NCBI GenBank assembly: GCA_964451955.1 | Contig: CAYVKG010000010.1 | Span: 1 to 64,000, forward strand | From: JAPLNB01 sp964451955 | GTDB taxonomy: Bacteria > Planctomycetota > Phycisphaerae > Tepidisphaerales > Tepidisphaeraceae | Length of the DNA stretch: 64,000 bases | Direction of reading: 5' to 3' | Shown: positions 56,575 through 64,000 of the stretch, piece after piece | Layout of the letters: each line of letters starts with the position of its first letter | Numbering within the stretch: the first letter of the stretch is position 1 | The notes under the pieces: model-generated | Seen by the model: only the letters and a program-made list of their open reading frames with translations | Told to the model about the DNA's origin: nothing | Databases searched by the model: none | Position numbers and translations under genes: made by a program

Positions 56575-58803
56575 ATGGCAAATGGATTTGCCGACAACGT
56601 CGAGGTGGAACTCAACCGGCTTGCCGAACAGATCAAGGGACTGCGGGAAACCGCCGAGAAAGAACTCAAGTCCCTGTCCGAGGGCTGGTACGACGACTAC
56701 ATGAACTTCTCGGACCTCGCGGATTCCGCCCTCTGGGACCGCGACGGCACGGGCGACTACAGCAAGCTCTGGATGGGCGGGTTCAACTACCAGAGTGCGT
56801 TTTCGATGGCGTTCACCAGGCCATCGGACACCGCCACCGCCTACATCATGGAGGCGCAGCGGCGCATGATCGTCGCCGCGTCTCGTGCTTTCTGCCGCCT
56901 CAACCCCTACTGGCTGGCGATCAAGAATGCCCGCATCGCCTACAACGTCGGTACGGGGCACACGTACTCCATCGTTGCCCGCCAGCACGGGGAGTCCGTC
57001 GAGGAGGGCCTAGACAAGAAGTGCATGAAGGAGATCACCGACTTCATTCGGGCGAACAAATACCGGAAGCGTCAAGGCGAAAAAGTGACGCGCGGCGACC
57101 GGGACGGAGAGTGGTTCCTTCGCCTCTACGATGACAACCCGGATGGCATCCTCCGTGTCCGGTTTGTTGAACCCATCGCCATCCAAGACCCGCCGGGCAT
57201 GGGACCGCAGGACTCCGTCTGGTTCGGCATTCAGTTCGACGAGTACAACTACGAGGAGGCGATCGGCTACTACATCCGGCCCGTGACCGCTGACGGCCGA
57301 ATGCTCGATGCGGGTGAGATCGACCAATGGAAAACCATGGTCCCCGCCGAGGAGATCCAGCACGGCAAGTACAACGTGGATATCTCCAGTCCCCGCGGAG
57401 TTCCGACCACCTACGCCCTGCGTGGTCCTCTATCCCAAGCCTCGGCCACCGCCGGGAGCATGGGCAAACAGGTTGACATCCGCACCCGTATCGCCGCCAT
57501 CTGGACGCAGGTGAACGGGACCGCCAGTCAGATTCAGGGGCTTCTCCTCGGCAACCGGGCCGGCCAGGTACAGGCGGCCGGTGGGCGGGTCCTTAACGCC
57601 TTCCAGTACCCCCCAGGCAGCATCGTCAACACCAACGACCAACGCAAGCTGGAATTCCCCGCCCCGCACCTGGAGACGGACAAGATCGTCACCTCCGTCA
57701 AGACGGACCTTCAGGCTGCGGCGGCTGCCCTGGGGTTTGCCGACTTCGTTCTGTCCGCCGACAGCAAGGTGTCGTTCGCTGGCGCCCTCGTCAAGGAGGG
57801 GCCGATGGACAAGGCGGTCGGATGCACCCAGCAAGACCTGATCGACGACGACATCTACATCCTGGAGCGGGCTCTGGTTCACGCAGCCAAGAAGGGGCGA
57901 CTCCCCAAGGACGTGCTTGAGAAAGTTGCCATCAACGTGCAGGCACCCAACGCTATCGAGCGCACGAGGATTCAGGACGCTCAGGCCGACGAGATTTACC
58001 TCCGCTGCGGTGCCCTTAGCCGTCAGTCCATGGCCGAGCGCGGTGGATTCGACTGGGCAGTGGAGAATCCCCGCATCGAGGACGATCCCCCGCCGCCGTA
58101 TGCCGCAGCCAAGGCCGGTGCGGAGAACGCCGAGAAACTCGCGAAGGCGCCGATACCAGACCCCAACGCTGGTGGAGGAGGCTTCGACAACAAGCGGAGC
58201 AACCAAGCGCCATTGAATGCCAAGCCCACCGGGCGCGGCGTGCCGCCGGGTAAAGAGCCCGGCCCGAGCCAGAACCCACAAAAAACCGGCGAGGAGTTGG
58301 AGGAGCATTCCAGCGATGAACGATCCAAGGAAAAGCCGACCGGCGAAGACATGCGCATGGCAAACATCCTGCTGCCCCAAAGCTGGCACGAAGCCATCAA
58401 GCAGCAAATCCTCGCCCTCCCCGCTTCCGCGAACGTGCCCCGCGATTCAGCCGTCACGACTTATGAGCCGGGGGTTAAGGGTAGCCGCCTCGGTGTGGTC
58501 AACGGCGAAGAGGTGTGGGCCGTTGACATGCGAGCACTGTCGGTGAAACACGACATCCCCGACTTGGTGGTAGCCGGCAACAGTGAGAAGTGGCCGTCCA
58601 TTCCCAAGGACAGGATCGTCGTAGACTGGAGTTTCGAGCCGCGTGACCGGGCGTGCGACCTCTACCACGAGATCATCGAGGAGGCGCTCATGTCCCTCGG
58701 TGGGTGGGGATACGCCCGTGCCCACCGGGTTGCCAATTATTTTGAGATGGAATGGCTCTTGACATTGCGGCCGGAACTGGCTACACTCAGACAAAATGGA
58801 TAG
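56575..58803 (+). CDS. Portal protein with C-terminal extension
   Basis: 742 residues from ATG 56575; the frame is open upstream into terL, but no start there has an RBS. The core has the portal arrangement (QRRMIVAASRAFCRLNPYWL; RVRFVEPIAIQDPPG; FDEYNYEEAIGYYI). After ~residue 545 a Pro/Gly/Lys-rich linker leads to an extra domain with YHEIIEEALMS ... YARAHRVANYFE, suggesting a metal-hydrolase-like fold. Follows the terminase genes in canonical order. Confidence 0.8.
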   Translation: MANGFADNVEVELNRLAEQIKGLRETAEKELKSLSEGWYDDYMNFSDLADSALWDRDGTGDYSKLWMGGFNYQSAFSMAFTRPSDTATAYIMEAQRRMIVAASRAFCRLNPYWLAIKNARIAYNVGTGHTYSIVARQHGESVEEGLDKKCMKEITDFIRANKYRKRQGEKVTRGDRDGEWFLRLYDDNPDGILRVRFVEPIAIQDPPGMGPQDSVWFGIQFDEYNYEEAIGYYIRPVTADGRMLDAGEIDQWKTMVPAEEIQHGKYNVDISSPRGVPTTYALRGPLSQASATAGSMGKQVDIRTRIAAIWTQVNGTASQIQGLLLGNRAGQVQAAGGRVLNAFQYPPGSIVNTNDQRKLEFPAPHLETDKIVTSVKTDLQAAAAALGFADFVLSADSKVSFAGALVKEGPMDKAVGCTQQDLIDDDIYILERALVHAAKKGRLPKDVLEKVAINVQAPNAIERTRIQDAQADEIYLRCGALSRQSMAERGGFDWAVENPRIEDDPPPPYAAAKAGAENAEKLAKAPIPDPNAGGGGFDNKRSNQAPLNAKPTGRGVPPGKEPGPSQNPQKTGEELEEHSSDERSKEKPTGEDMRMANILLPQSWHEAIKQQILALPASANVPRDSAVTTYEPGVKGSRLGVVNGEEVWAVDMRALSVKHDIPDLVVAGNSEKWPSIPKDRIVVDWSFEPRDRACDLYHEIIEEALMSLGGWGYARAHRVANYFEMEWLLTLRPELATLRQNG

Positions 58804-58946
58804 CTCAGTCATGGGCGTCGGACGCCCCGAGGTGGGACGCGGTGATTCAGTCGTGGCAGACTGGATGCGGAATCGAGTACGCAGCCTAAGCCGCTAGTAG
58901 CCCACTAGTGTCAAGATGGAGGTTGGTTCAACTCCAACGCTGAGCA
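58803..58946 (+). ncRNA. Possible tRNA-like structured RNA
   Basis: In the portal-bacterioferritin gap, GCTCAGT (58803-58809) pairs with GCTGAGC (58939-58945), enclosing an exact T-arm (GTTGG TTCAACT CCAAC). Internal hairpins lie at 58814-58828 and 58848-58863. The 144-nt span is twice a normal tRNA and no good D-arm or anticodon was found. Confidence 0.25.
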
Positions 58947-58987
58947 CTCGATAAACTCAGGAAAAACCAACCCACAGGAGACGAACC

Positions 58988-59458
58988 GTGCAAGGCAACC
59001 CCAGAATCGTGTCCGCCCTCGACGGACTGCTCGCCCAAGAGTTGAGCGCCGTAAACCAGTACATCGTCCACAGCGAGATGGCTGGCAACTGGGGGTATGA
59101 CGCCCTCCGTGGCTACATCTTCGGGCGGGCGCTCACGGAGATGCAACATGCCGAGCGGCTCATCGAACGCATCCTGTTCCTGGAGGGCATCCCCACCGTC
59201 TCGAACGCCCCGCAGGTCAAGATCGGCAAGGACGTGCCGCAGATGTTCGCGTTTGACCACGAGTCGGAGAAGCAGGCGATTGCGTCGTACAACCTCGCCA
59301 TCGCCCTCTGCATCGAGGAAAAGGACGCCGCCACCCGCAAGGTGCTCCAGAAGATCCTCAAGGATGAGGACGACCACATCAACGCCATCGAGGAGCGTCA
59401 GGCGCAGATTCGTCAGATGGGGACAGACGTTTTTCTGTCCACGCAGGTTGGAGACTGA
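58988..59458 (+). CDS. bfr: Bacterioferritin (phage-encoded)
   Basis: 156 residues from GTG 58988 (GGAGACG upstream). It aligns with bacterioferritin at full length, with all ferroxidase ligands at canonical positions: Glu18, Glu51, His54, Glu94, Glu127, His130, and the heme-ligating Met52. Bacterioferritins form 24-mer cages storing iron and oxidising Fe2+. The phage could store host iron, protect DNA from Fenton chemistry or help the infected cell survive. No other iron genes are adjacent. Confidence 0.93.
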   Translation: MQGNPRIVSALDGLLAQELSAVNQYIVHSEMAGNWGYDALRGYIFGRALTEMQHAERLIERILFLEGIPTVSNAPQVKIGKDVPQMFAFDHESEKQAIASYNLAIALCIEEKDAATRKVLQKILKDEDDHINAIEERQAQIRQMGTDVFLSTQVGD

Positions 59459-59475
59459 CGGTTCTGTGGTATAAT
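59448..59475 (+). promoter_or_regulatory. Sigma-70 promoter, extended -10
   Basis: TTGGAG, 16-bp spacer, TATAAT with TGG directly before it, 20 bases before ATG 59496. It overlaps the end of the bacterioferritin gene. Confidence 0.65.
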
Positions 59476-59495
59476 CAGACAGCCAGGAGGAGACC

Positions 59496-59693
59496 ATGCA
59501 AACCCAAAGCAAGCGCATCCGAACTCGTCTCTACGCCAAAGTCCGCCAGCAGGCGGCAAGGATCGAGCAGTTGGAGACTGCCATTCGAGGCGTCCAACTC
59601 AAGCCGCCGGAATACCCGGAGCGCCGTGCCGCGCGAACCAAGCGGCAGAAGATGCAGCGACTTATTGCCTTAGCGGGGAGGACAAAGACATGA
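59496..59693 (+). CDS. Small basic coiled-coil protein
   Basis: 65 residues, AGGAGGAG before ATG 59496. Basic throughout (QSKRIRTRLYAKVRQQAARI; RRAARTKRQKMQRLIALAGR). Possibly DNA- or RNA-binding; no family recognised. Confidence 0.6.
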   Translation: MQTQSKRIRTRLYAKVRQQAARIEQLETAIRGVQLKPPEYPERRAARTKRQKMQRLIALAGRTKT

Positions 59694-60019
59694 ACCGAAG
59701 GCTATTCCTTCTCGGTGCCTGCGCATTGATGCCAGCGTTTCATGCTGTCGCATCACGCGCAGTTCCACAGAACCTCGACACGAATGCAAGGCTGAGAACG
59801 GTGTGGCGATACGACGCCGATGGACACAAAGTCCGAACCGTTCGCATGCGAAACCTGAACGTCGGTGACATCTTTGCCATGGAAGACCAGTGCGACCCCT
59901 CCGGGTATGCAACAAATACTCTCGGAGGATTCTGGATGGTTGCCACAAGCCAACCGAGGGTTCTTCCTAATGGAGTTTGGGAGATATCCGCTGTGGCATA
60001 CGAAGAGACACCAGTATGA
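59690..60019 (+). CDS. Exported small protein (Tat-type start)
   Basis: 109 residues (ATGA overlap). The N-terminus MNRRLFLLGACALMPAFHAV has a twin-arginine motif (RRLFLLG) and a signal sequence with a likely cut after ~residue 22. The mature part has beta strands (LRTVWRYDADGHKVRTVRMR) and a Trp-rich loop. Function unknown; probably periplasmic. Confidence 0.65.
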   Translation: MNRRLFLLGACALMPAFHAVASRAVPQNLDTNARLRTVWRYDADGHKVRTVRMRNLNVGDIFAMEDQCDPSGYATNTLGGFWMVATSQPRVLPNGVWEISAVAYEETPV

Positions 60020-60321
60020 AACGCCGCGTCTGTCTCATGACCGTCGCCAACGATCTCGTCAGTACCATCGTCGGGATGCTGCCATCAGGCGTGATGGTGG
60101 CGGATTCCCGTGAGAGCTTCGAGCGGGCGTCAACAGTATTGAAGCTCACAGGGCCGGGACTACCAGCCTGGTGCGAGGAGCCGCCCAATGGCGAGGAGTA
60201 CGTGCAAGCATCCGCCGCCATCGGCAATGGAACGTTCACGATTGTCCCTTGTCACAACCTTTGGCCGCCTAAGCGATCCGCCATCGAGCGGCTGCTGGAG
60301 GGTGGAAGCAACCAAAACTAG
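60016..60321 (+). CDS. Hypothetical protein
   Basis: 101 residues (ATGA overlap). Begins MKRRVCLMTVANDLVSTIVG and ends with a basic helix (KRSAIERLLEGGSNQN); Cys pairs WCEEP and PCHNL. Unknown. Confidence 0.6.
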   Translation: MKRRVCLMTVANDLVSTIVGMLPSGVMVADSRESFERASTVLKLTGPGLPAWCEEPPNGEEYVQASAAIGNGTFTIVPCHNLWPPKRSAIERLLEGGSNQN

Positions 60322-60329
60322 GAGGAGCT

Positions 60330-60656
60330 ATGGAAGTCAACTTCGCACAACTTGAGCCCATCGGCGACTACGTCGTCATCAAACGGAACCCCAAGCCCGA
60401 GCAACAGGAAGGCAAGATCGTGCTGCCCGACGCCTTTGCCGACAAGAACACCTACGGCACAGTCGTCGCCGTGGGGCCGGGATTACTCCGCATCAATCCC
60501 TTACCGGACAGCGACAGGGTGCCCATGCAGTGCAAGGTGGGCGACACCGTCATCATGCCGCACGAAGAGAACGTCCAACTCGACCCGGACGACCGGACCT
60601 CCATGGTGCTCGTTGTCCACGAGAACTCCATCCCGTTCATCTGGCACAAGGCATGA
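60330..60656 (+). CDS. groES: GroES-like co-chaperonin
   Basis: 108 residues. Cpn10 motifs: LEPIGDYVVIKRNPKPEQQE, GKIVLPDAFADKNTYGTVVA, VGPGLLRINPLP, KVGDTVIMPHEENVQLDPDD, ENSIPFIW. The mobile loop is shortened and lacks the usual Gly-Gly-Ile. Alone (no GroEL nearby) it could redirect host GroEL to fold phage capsid or tail proteins, as phage T4 gp31 does. Confidence 0.85.
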   Translation: MEVNFAQLEPIGDYVVIKRNPKPEQQEGKIVLPDAFADKNTYGTVVAVGPGLLRINPLPDSDRVPMQCKVGDTVIMPHEENVQLDPDDRTSMVLVVHENSIPFIWHKA

Positions 60657-60955
60657 GCACCTGCAACAACTGCCTGATGTTCCAACTCCTAAGCCGGGCG
60701 GACCAAGCCACTGTCCGGTTCACGCTGCGCGACCAGAAGGAGGAGTTGGCGGACGAGTACGGGGAGTGCAAGGCGCTGCCCCAGTCGTCCTGCATGCGAA
60801 CCATCACGCCAGCCACCAAGGAGGCTTGTGGCTGGTTCCTGTCTAAGGATTCCATTGTAGCACAAGGCGAGCTATCCAATGCCACCACGCGAACGACAGA
60901 CGATTCCGATCAAGCCCCAACCGGAACCGGAAGAGAAGCCCCAGATTCCGATTGA
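60653..60955 (+). CDS. Hypothetical protein with Cys cluster
   Basis: 100 residues (ATGA overlap). N-terminal CNNCLMFQLLSRADQATVRF, later CMRTITPATKEACGWFL; low-complexity acidic tail shared with the next gene's start. Unknown. Confidence 0.55.
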   Translation: MSTCNNCLMFQLLSRADQATVRFTLRDQKEELADEYGECKALPQSSCMRTITPATKEACGWFLSKDSIVAQGELSNATTRTTDDSDQAPTGTGREAPDSD

Positions 60956-61130
60956 CCTACCCCGTGCTAACGAGGCGTGCATCGCCGCCGTCACAAGACG
61001 GTTCCGGGAGTGCGTGGCTGCCATGGAGAAGACTAGGGCATCCGGCACCGTCACCCTGTCCGCGGCGTTCGAGGATGGGACGTACATCCGGCAAGCCAGA
61101 GTCATCATCGACGGCATGGAGCGGGTGTGA
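60879..61130 (+). CDS. Small hypothetical protein
   Basis: 83 residues from ATG 60879, overlapping the previous gene by 77 bases. Pro/Gln/Glu N-terminus (TIPIKPQPEPEEKPQIPID), then a helix (FRECVAAMEKTRASGTVTLS). Unknown. Confidence 0.5.
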   Translation: MPPRERQTIPIKPQPEPEEKPQIPIDLPRANEACIAAVTRRFRECVAAMEKTRASGTVTLSAAFEDGTYIRQARVIIDGMERV

Positions 61131-61133
61131 CCC

Positions 61134-61418
61134 ATGGACGGCCGGATCGTCACCATCAACGGCAAGCGATGGACTTGGCGATGGTGGCCATTCGGTAAGG
61201 CCGATAAGCATGCAGACTGCGACGGGCCGCACAAGCGGCGCAAGGAGATTCGGATTCGCAACTCGCTCAACCGTCCCGAGCGTCAAGCCAAGCTCATGGA
61301 GATCGCCATTCACGAGGCGCTCCATTGTGCCGACTGGAGTAAGGACGAGGAGTGGGTTGGGCAGGTAGCGGAGGACATCAGCCGACTACTCTGGCGTTTG
61401 GGCTACCGACGACAATAG
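61134..61418 (+). CDS. Mini HExxH metallopeptidase-like protein
   Basis: 94 residues. EIAIHEALHCADWSKDEEW contains HExxH, with a third possible ligand Glu in DEEWVGQVAEDI. Such short proteins occur as phage or toxin-like hydrolases (SprT-type and similar). Basic Trp-rich N-terminus (GKRWTWRWWPFGK). Zinc hydrolysis is inferred, not proven. Confidence 0.62.
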   Translation: MDGRIVTINGKRWTWRWWPFGKADKHADCDGPHKRRKEIRIRNSLNRPERQAKLMEIAIHEALHCADWSKDEEWVGQVAEDISRLLWRLGYRRQ

Positions 61419-61426
61419 GAGGAGTT

Positions 61427-62338
61427 ATGGCTAAGAGGTCAAAGGCGGTCAACAACCTGATCGTCATCTCGGATACCCACTGTGGCGACCAAGCCGGACT
61501 GTGCCCACCTGACGGCGTGATGCTAGACGGGGGCGGTGAGTATCATCCGTCAGCCTTTCAGTGCGGCATGTGGGAGTGGTGGGAGGAGTTCTGGGGTGAG
61601 TGGGTTCCCCGTGTCACGCAGGGAGAACCGTTTGCAGTTGCCATCAATGGCGATGCCATGGACGGACGGCATCACGGGGCGGTTCACCAAGTCAGCCAGA
61701 ACCTCGCCGACCAACAGCGGATCGCAATCGAGGTGCTCAAGCCGATCGCCGCACAATGCGAGGGCAGGCTATACCTCATTCGAGGCACCGAGGCACACAC
61801 CGGACAGAGTAGCGAGAACGAGGAAAACCTCGCCGTGGCGCTGAGTGCCATCCCCGACCAAGAGGGCAGGCACGCCCGCAACGAACTCTGGATTCGTGTC
61901 GGACGCGCCCTCTGCCATCTAATGCACCACATCGGAACCACGTCGTCCAGCGCCCACGAGGCAAGTGCGGTGAACGCCGAACTGGCGGCGGAGTACGTCG
62001 AATCCGCCCGATGGGGAGGAGAACCGCCGGATTTTGTTGTACGATCCCACAGACACCGCTGCATTGTTGTTGACTTCGACGGCTACAAGGGTTATGCTGC
62101 CGGCATCGTCACGCCAGGGTGGCAAGGAAAGACACCGTTCAGCTACAAGATCGCCGGCGGAAGGATCACCCAGCCGCAGTTTGGGGGAATTCTGATCCGG
62201 CAGGGCGACGAGGAGTTTTACTACCGCAGGTATGTTCGGTCGATTCCGAGGCCGAAGGAGGAGGTATGTCAGGTCCAACCTACGAGCAGTGGATCGCCAT
62301 GCTCGAATCCTCGAACGCGCCAAGCGAAGACGCAATGA
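61427..62338 (+). CDS. Metallophosphoesterase (phage-type)
   Basis: 303 residues from ATG 61427 (AGGAGGAG upstream). Calcineurin-like signatures: NLIVISDTHCGD, AINGDAMDG, LIRGTEAHTG, HLMHHIGT, VRSHRHR. Larger than the phosphoesterase at 25470 and unrelated outside the core motifs. Its end overlaps the next gene by 73 bases. Confidence 0.8.
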   Translation: MAKRSKAVNNLIVISDTHCGDQAGLCPPDGVMLDGGGEYHPSAFQCGMWEWWEEFWGEWVPRVTQGEPFAVAINGDAMDGRHHGAVHQVSQNLADQQRIAIEVLKPIAAQCEGRLYLIRGTEAHTGQSSENEENLAVALSAIPDQEGRHARNELWIRVGRALCHLMHHIGTTSSSAHEASAVNAELAAEYVESARWGGEPPDFVVRSHRHRCIVVDFDGYKGYAAGIVTPGWQGKTPFSYKIAGGRITQPQFGGILIRQGDEEFYYRRYVRSIPRPKEEVCQVQPTSSGSPCSNPRTRQAKTQ

Positions 62339-62523
62339 CGCTGGTGGCGTGGAGCGGCAAGCTATCCAGAAGCCGCGAGCGAACTTCCGCGTGGATTCGC
62401 GATGGGCTTCGAGAGGGCTGGATGGAGCGAGCCACCATAATGATCGACACCATCACCGGACAGCCGCGAAAGGGAATCGGCTTCCGCGTGGTAAGACGGG
62501 AGGGGAAGCATGCGAAGCGGTGA
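62266..62523 (+). CDS. Small hypothetical protein
   Basis: 85 residues, GAGGAGG before ATG 62266. Helical, basic C-terminus (IGFRVVRREGKHAKR). Unknown. Confidence 0.55.
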   Translation: MSGPTYEQWIAMLESSNAPSEDAMTLVAWSGKLSRSRERTSAWIRDGLREGWMERATIMIDTITGQPRKGIGFRVVRREGKHAKR

Positions 62524-63043
62524 CTGGATTCAGACATTCACTGGGATTGCGTTCTATCCGATGGACCCGAGACCGGAAGATATTGACATCCGGGACATCG
62601 CCCACGCCCTATCCATGATGTGCAGGTTCACTGGGCACATCCGGGAATTCTACTCCGTTGCGACCCACAGCGTCTTGTGCTCGCGAATCGTTCCCGAGTC
62701 GGACGCCATGTGGGGACTCCTCCACGACGCATCCGAGGCGTACATCGCCGATATCGCAAGACCCGTCAAGCCGTATTTGACCAACTACAAAACCGTGGAA
62801 AGCAAGATCATGAAGGCTGTGGCGGAACGATTCAGCCTTCCGTGGCCCATGCCGGAATCAATCCACGCAGCCGATGACGTTTTGGTTTGCACCGAGCGAA
62901 GAGACCTGATGGGCAGCGGCCCCGAGTGGGGTTCGTGGTGCGACAACGTCACACTCTTGGATTATCCGGTGGAGTGCGAATCTCCACTGGTGGCAAAAAC
63001 GCGATTCCTAGATCGCTTTCTGGCTTTACAACGGAGGAGGTAG
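62510..63043 (+). CDS. HD-domain hydrolase (YfbR/phosphohydrolase-like)
   Basis: 177 residues. HD motifs VATHSVLCSRIV, GLLHDASEAYIADIARPVK (His-Asp pair) and later IHAADDVLVCTERRD. Resembles 5'-deoxynucleotidase and related HD enzymes acting on nucleotides, so it may feed nucleotide salvage or DNA modification. Overlaps the previous gene by 14 bases. Confidence 0.75.
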   Translation: MRSGDWIQTFTGIAFYPMDPRPEDIDIRDIAHALSMMCRFTGHIREFYSVATHSVLCSRIVPESDAMWGLLHDASEAYIADIARPVKPYLTNYKTVESKIMKAVAERFSLPWPMPESIHAADDVLVCTERRDLMGSGPEWGSWCDNVTLLDYPVECESPLVAKTRFLDRFLALQRRR

Positions 63044-63044
63044 C

Positions 63045-63386
63045 GTGAACACAAGCCTGAAGCAGAAAATCGACAAGTGGCCCGAATTTATCGCGGCTTG
63101 CAAGTCGCAGTGGGAGTGCGGAGGAACCCGGTACGCCCTCACCGACGAAAAGGAATTCACGGACTTGGTTTGCGAGGCGGCCGGAAACTCCTGGATCGCC
63201 GGGACGATCATCAAGTATTGCGGGGAGATCATCAATCTCCGCAAGTTCAATGAGCCCATCCCGGAGGTGGACTTCTTCAAGATCGCCGTGTACGCCTTCA
63301 TCTGGTGGTTGAAGGAGCAAGAGAACCTAACCAACCGAGACAAGGGTGAGGAGTTCTCGACGGAGGAGTCGCATGAAACGAAGTGA
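63045..63386 (+). CDS. Small hypothetical protein
   Basis: 113 residues from GTG 63045 (GGAGGAGG upstream). Trp/Cys-rich helical protein (FIAACKSQWECGGTRYALTD; FFKIAVYAFIWWLKEQENLT). Unknown; precedes the tail spike. Confidence 0.55.
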   Translation: MNTSLKQKIDKWPEFIAACKSQWECGGTRYALTDEKEFTDLVCEAAGNSWIAGTIIKYCGEIINLRKFNEPIPEVDFFKIAVYAFIWWLKEQENLTNRDKGEEFSTEESHETK

Positions 63387-64000
63387 ACTCAACACCATTT
63401 CCGAGAGACTCCGTGGGTTCGCGCCTGGCATGGGCGCAACCGCCGACGAAATCACTGAGGCGTGGTCTGAGTGCGGACCATCCTGGATGTGGTCATATCG
63501 CTGGTCTCACTCAGTTACCGTGCAGTCGGACGAAACCATCCACCACGCCGTCAGCCGCCTTGCATCCACTCCCAAAACTCCATTTACCGCGATGTACCGC
63601 GGTGCCGTCCTGATTCCCAATGGCATCTATCCGCTGGATTCCGAACTCGACCTCGGATTGACCCCCTATGTCGATCTGATCGGGGAATCCTGGGAGAACA
63701 CACACCTCATCCGGGATGGACAGGACACACACGCCGTCATCTGGTGCCGAGGCAATGACTGCATCATCGCCAACATGACGATCGAGCGGACGGGCATGGC
63801 GACTGGATGCCCCGGACTTGGAACGAGGTTCGCCGTCCACTCCAACACGCCCGGACCCAAGACCCAGATTTTCGCCAACCTCCGCTGCATCAGTCAGGAC
63901 GATTCACAGGGCATGGGAATCGGTGCAGCCTACGGCGACCACATCCTGCTATCCAACGTCCAGAGCGACAGGGGATTCTTTCTGCACAACGGGGACAATC
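63373..64000 (+). CDS. Beta-helix tail spike or tail fibre, 3'-truncated
   Basis: Starts at ATG 63373 (GGAGGAG upstream) and stays open to the window edge, giving ~209 residues. After an N-terminal helix (TISERLRGFAPGMGATADEI) a right-handed beta-helix-like domain begins: FTAMYRGAVLIPNGIYPLDS, PYVDLIGESWENTHLIRDGQ, CIIANMTIERTGMATGCPG. The pattern of spikes that bind or cleave cell-surface sugars. Catalytic residues cannot be located in this fragment. Confidence 0.7.
   Translation, partial: MKRSELNTISERLRGFAPGMGATADEITEAWSECGPSWMWSYRWSHSVTVQSDETIHHAVSRLASTPKTPFTAMYRGAVLIPNGIYPLDSELDLGLTPYVDLIGESWENTHLIRDGQDTHAVIWCRGNDCIIANMTIERTGMATGCPGLGTRFAVHSNTPGPKTQIFANLRCISQDDSQGMGIGAAYGDHILLSNVQSDRGFFLHNGDN

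Noticed and set aside
1..64000. CRISPR array
   Set aside because: No run of regularly spaced identical repeats of 23-40 bases was seen; the repeats at 27.8-28.9 kb are few and unevenly spaced.
1..64000. Integrase or transposase
   Set aside because: No tyrosine or serine recombinase, DDE or HUH motifs were recognised; the excisionase-like HTH alone does not prove lysogeny.
1..64000. DNA polymerase
   Set aside because: No family A, B or C polymerase motifs were recognised in the window; it may lie outside or the phage may use the host enzyme.

Overview
The window reads as one contiguous stretch of a tailed double-stranded DNA phage with a non-contractile-type tail set: terminase, portal, capsid, a tail chaperone with a frameshift, and a tape measure. 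Genes are packed with ATGA, GTGA and TAATG junctions, and no chromosomal genes, rRNA or integrase were seen. Both window ends fall inside genes. Terminase and portal (54.6-58.8 kb) lie far downstream of the capsid gene at base 1, as expected if the window is an arbitrary cut of a longer, probably circularly permuted, genome. The base composition is GC-rich. Serine-rich linkers, Cys-rich tail proteins and the trypsin/thioredoxin architecture suggest a Planctomycetota-type host; that is an inference. Several promoters match the bacterial housekeeping sigma-70 consensus.

Layout. 0-15 kb holds the end of the major capsid protein, a strong terminator, two large beta-rich virion proteins, connector and tail-completion proteins, a probable tail tube protein, a tail assembly chaperone with a textbook -1 frameshift signal, the tape measure and three Cys/Ser-rich tail proteins. 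15-21.7 kb is a sugar and small-molecule modification cassette: two related glycosyltransferases, a radical SAM/SPASM protein, a Stealth-sulfotransferase fusion and a GT-B glycosyltransferase, with two related antisense mini-genes around its first two genes. 21.7-27.7 kb is a minus-strand operon of accessory genes (MmcB-like nuclease, metallophosphoesterase, sigma-region-4-like HTH, Dam-type methylase, zinc-ribbon paralogues, one of which carries an amber codon). 27.7-29.25 kb is non-coding and rich in direct repeats and dyads.

29.2-38.3 kb is a run of tiny, mostly unrecognised genes, ending with divergent regulators and a phage CsrA behind a structured leader. 38.3-50.8 kb is DNA metabolism: RecE-like exonuclease, Rad52-like annealing protein, SMC-like ATPase, ParB-like protein, SF2 helicase interrupted by a 346-residue intein, DNA methylase, TOPRIM primase, HNH nuclease and RusA resolvase. 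50.9-54.6 kb has a sigma factor and a likely lysis or envelope set: a papain-like hydrolase, a secreted thioredoxin-trypsin-membrane fusion and a holin-like protein. 54.6-58.8 kb carries the terminase subunits and portal. 59-64 kb carries bacterioferritin, GroES, a mini HExxH protein, a second phosphoesterase, an HD hydrolase and the start of a beta-helix tail spike.

The strongest candidates for something unusual are the glycan/radical-SAM cassette, the thioredoxin-trypsin membrane protein, the phage bacterioferritin with every ferroxidase ligand intact, the repeat-rich intergenic region with a dyad that recurs upstream of the portal gene, and the two A_AAA_AAC frameshift sites.
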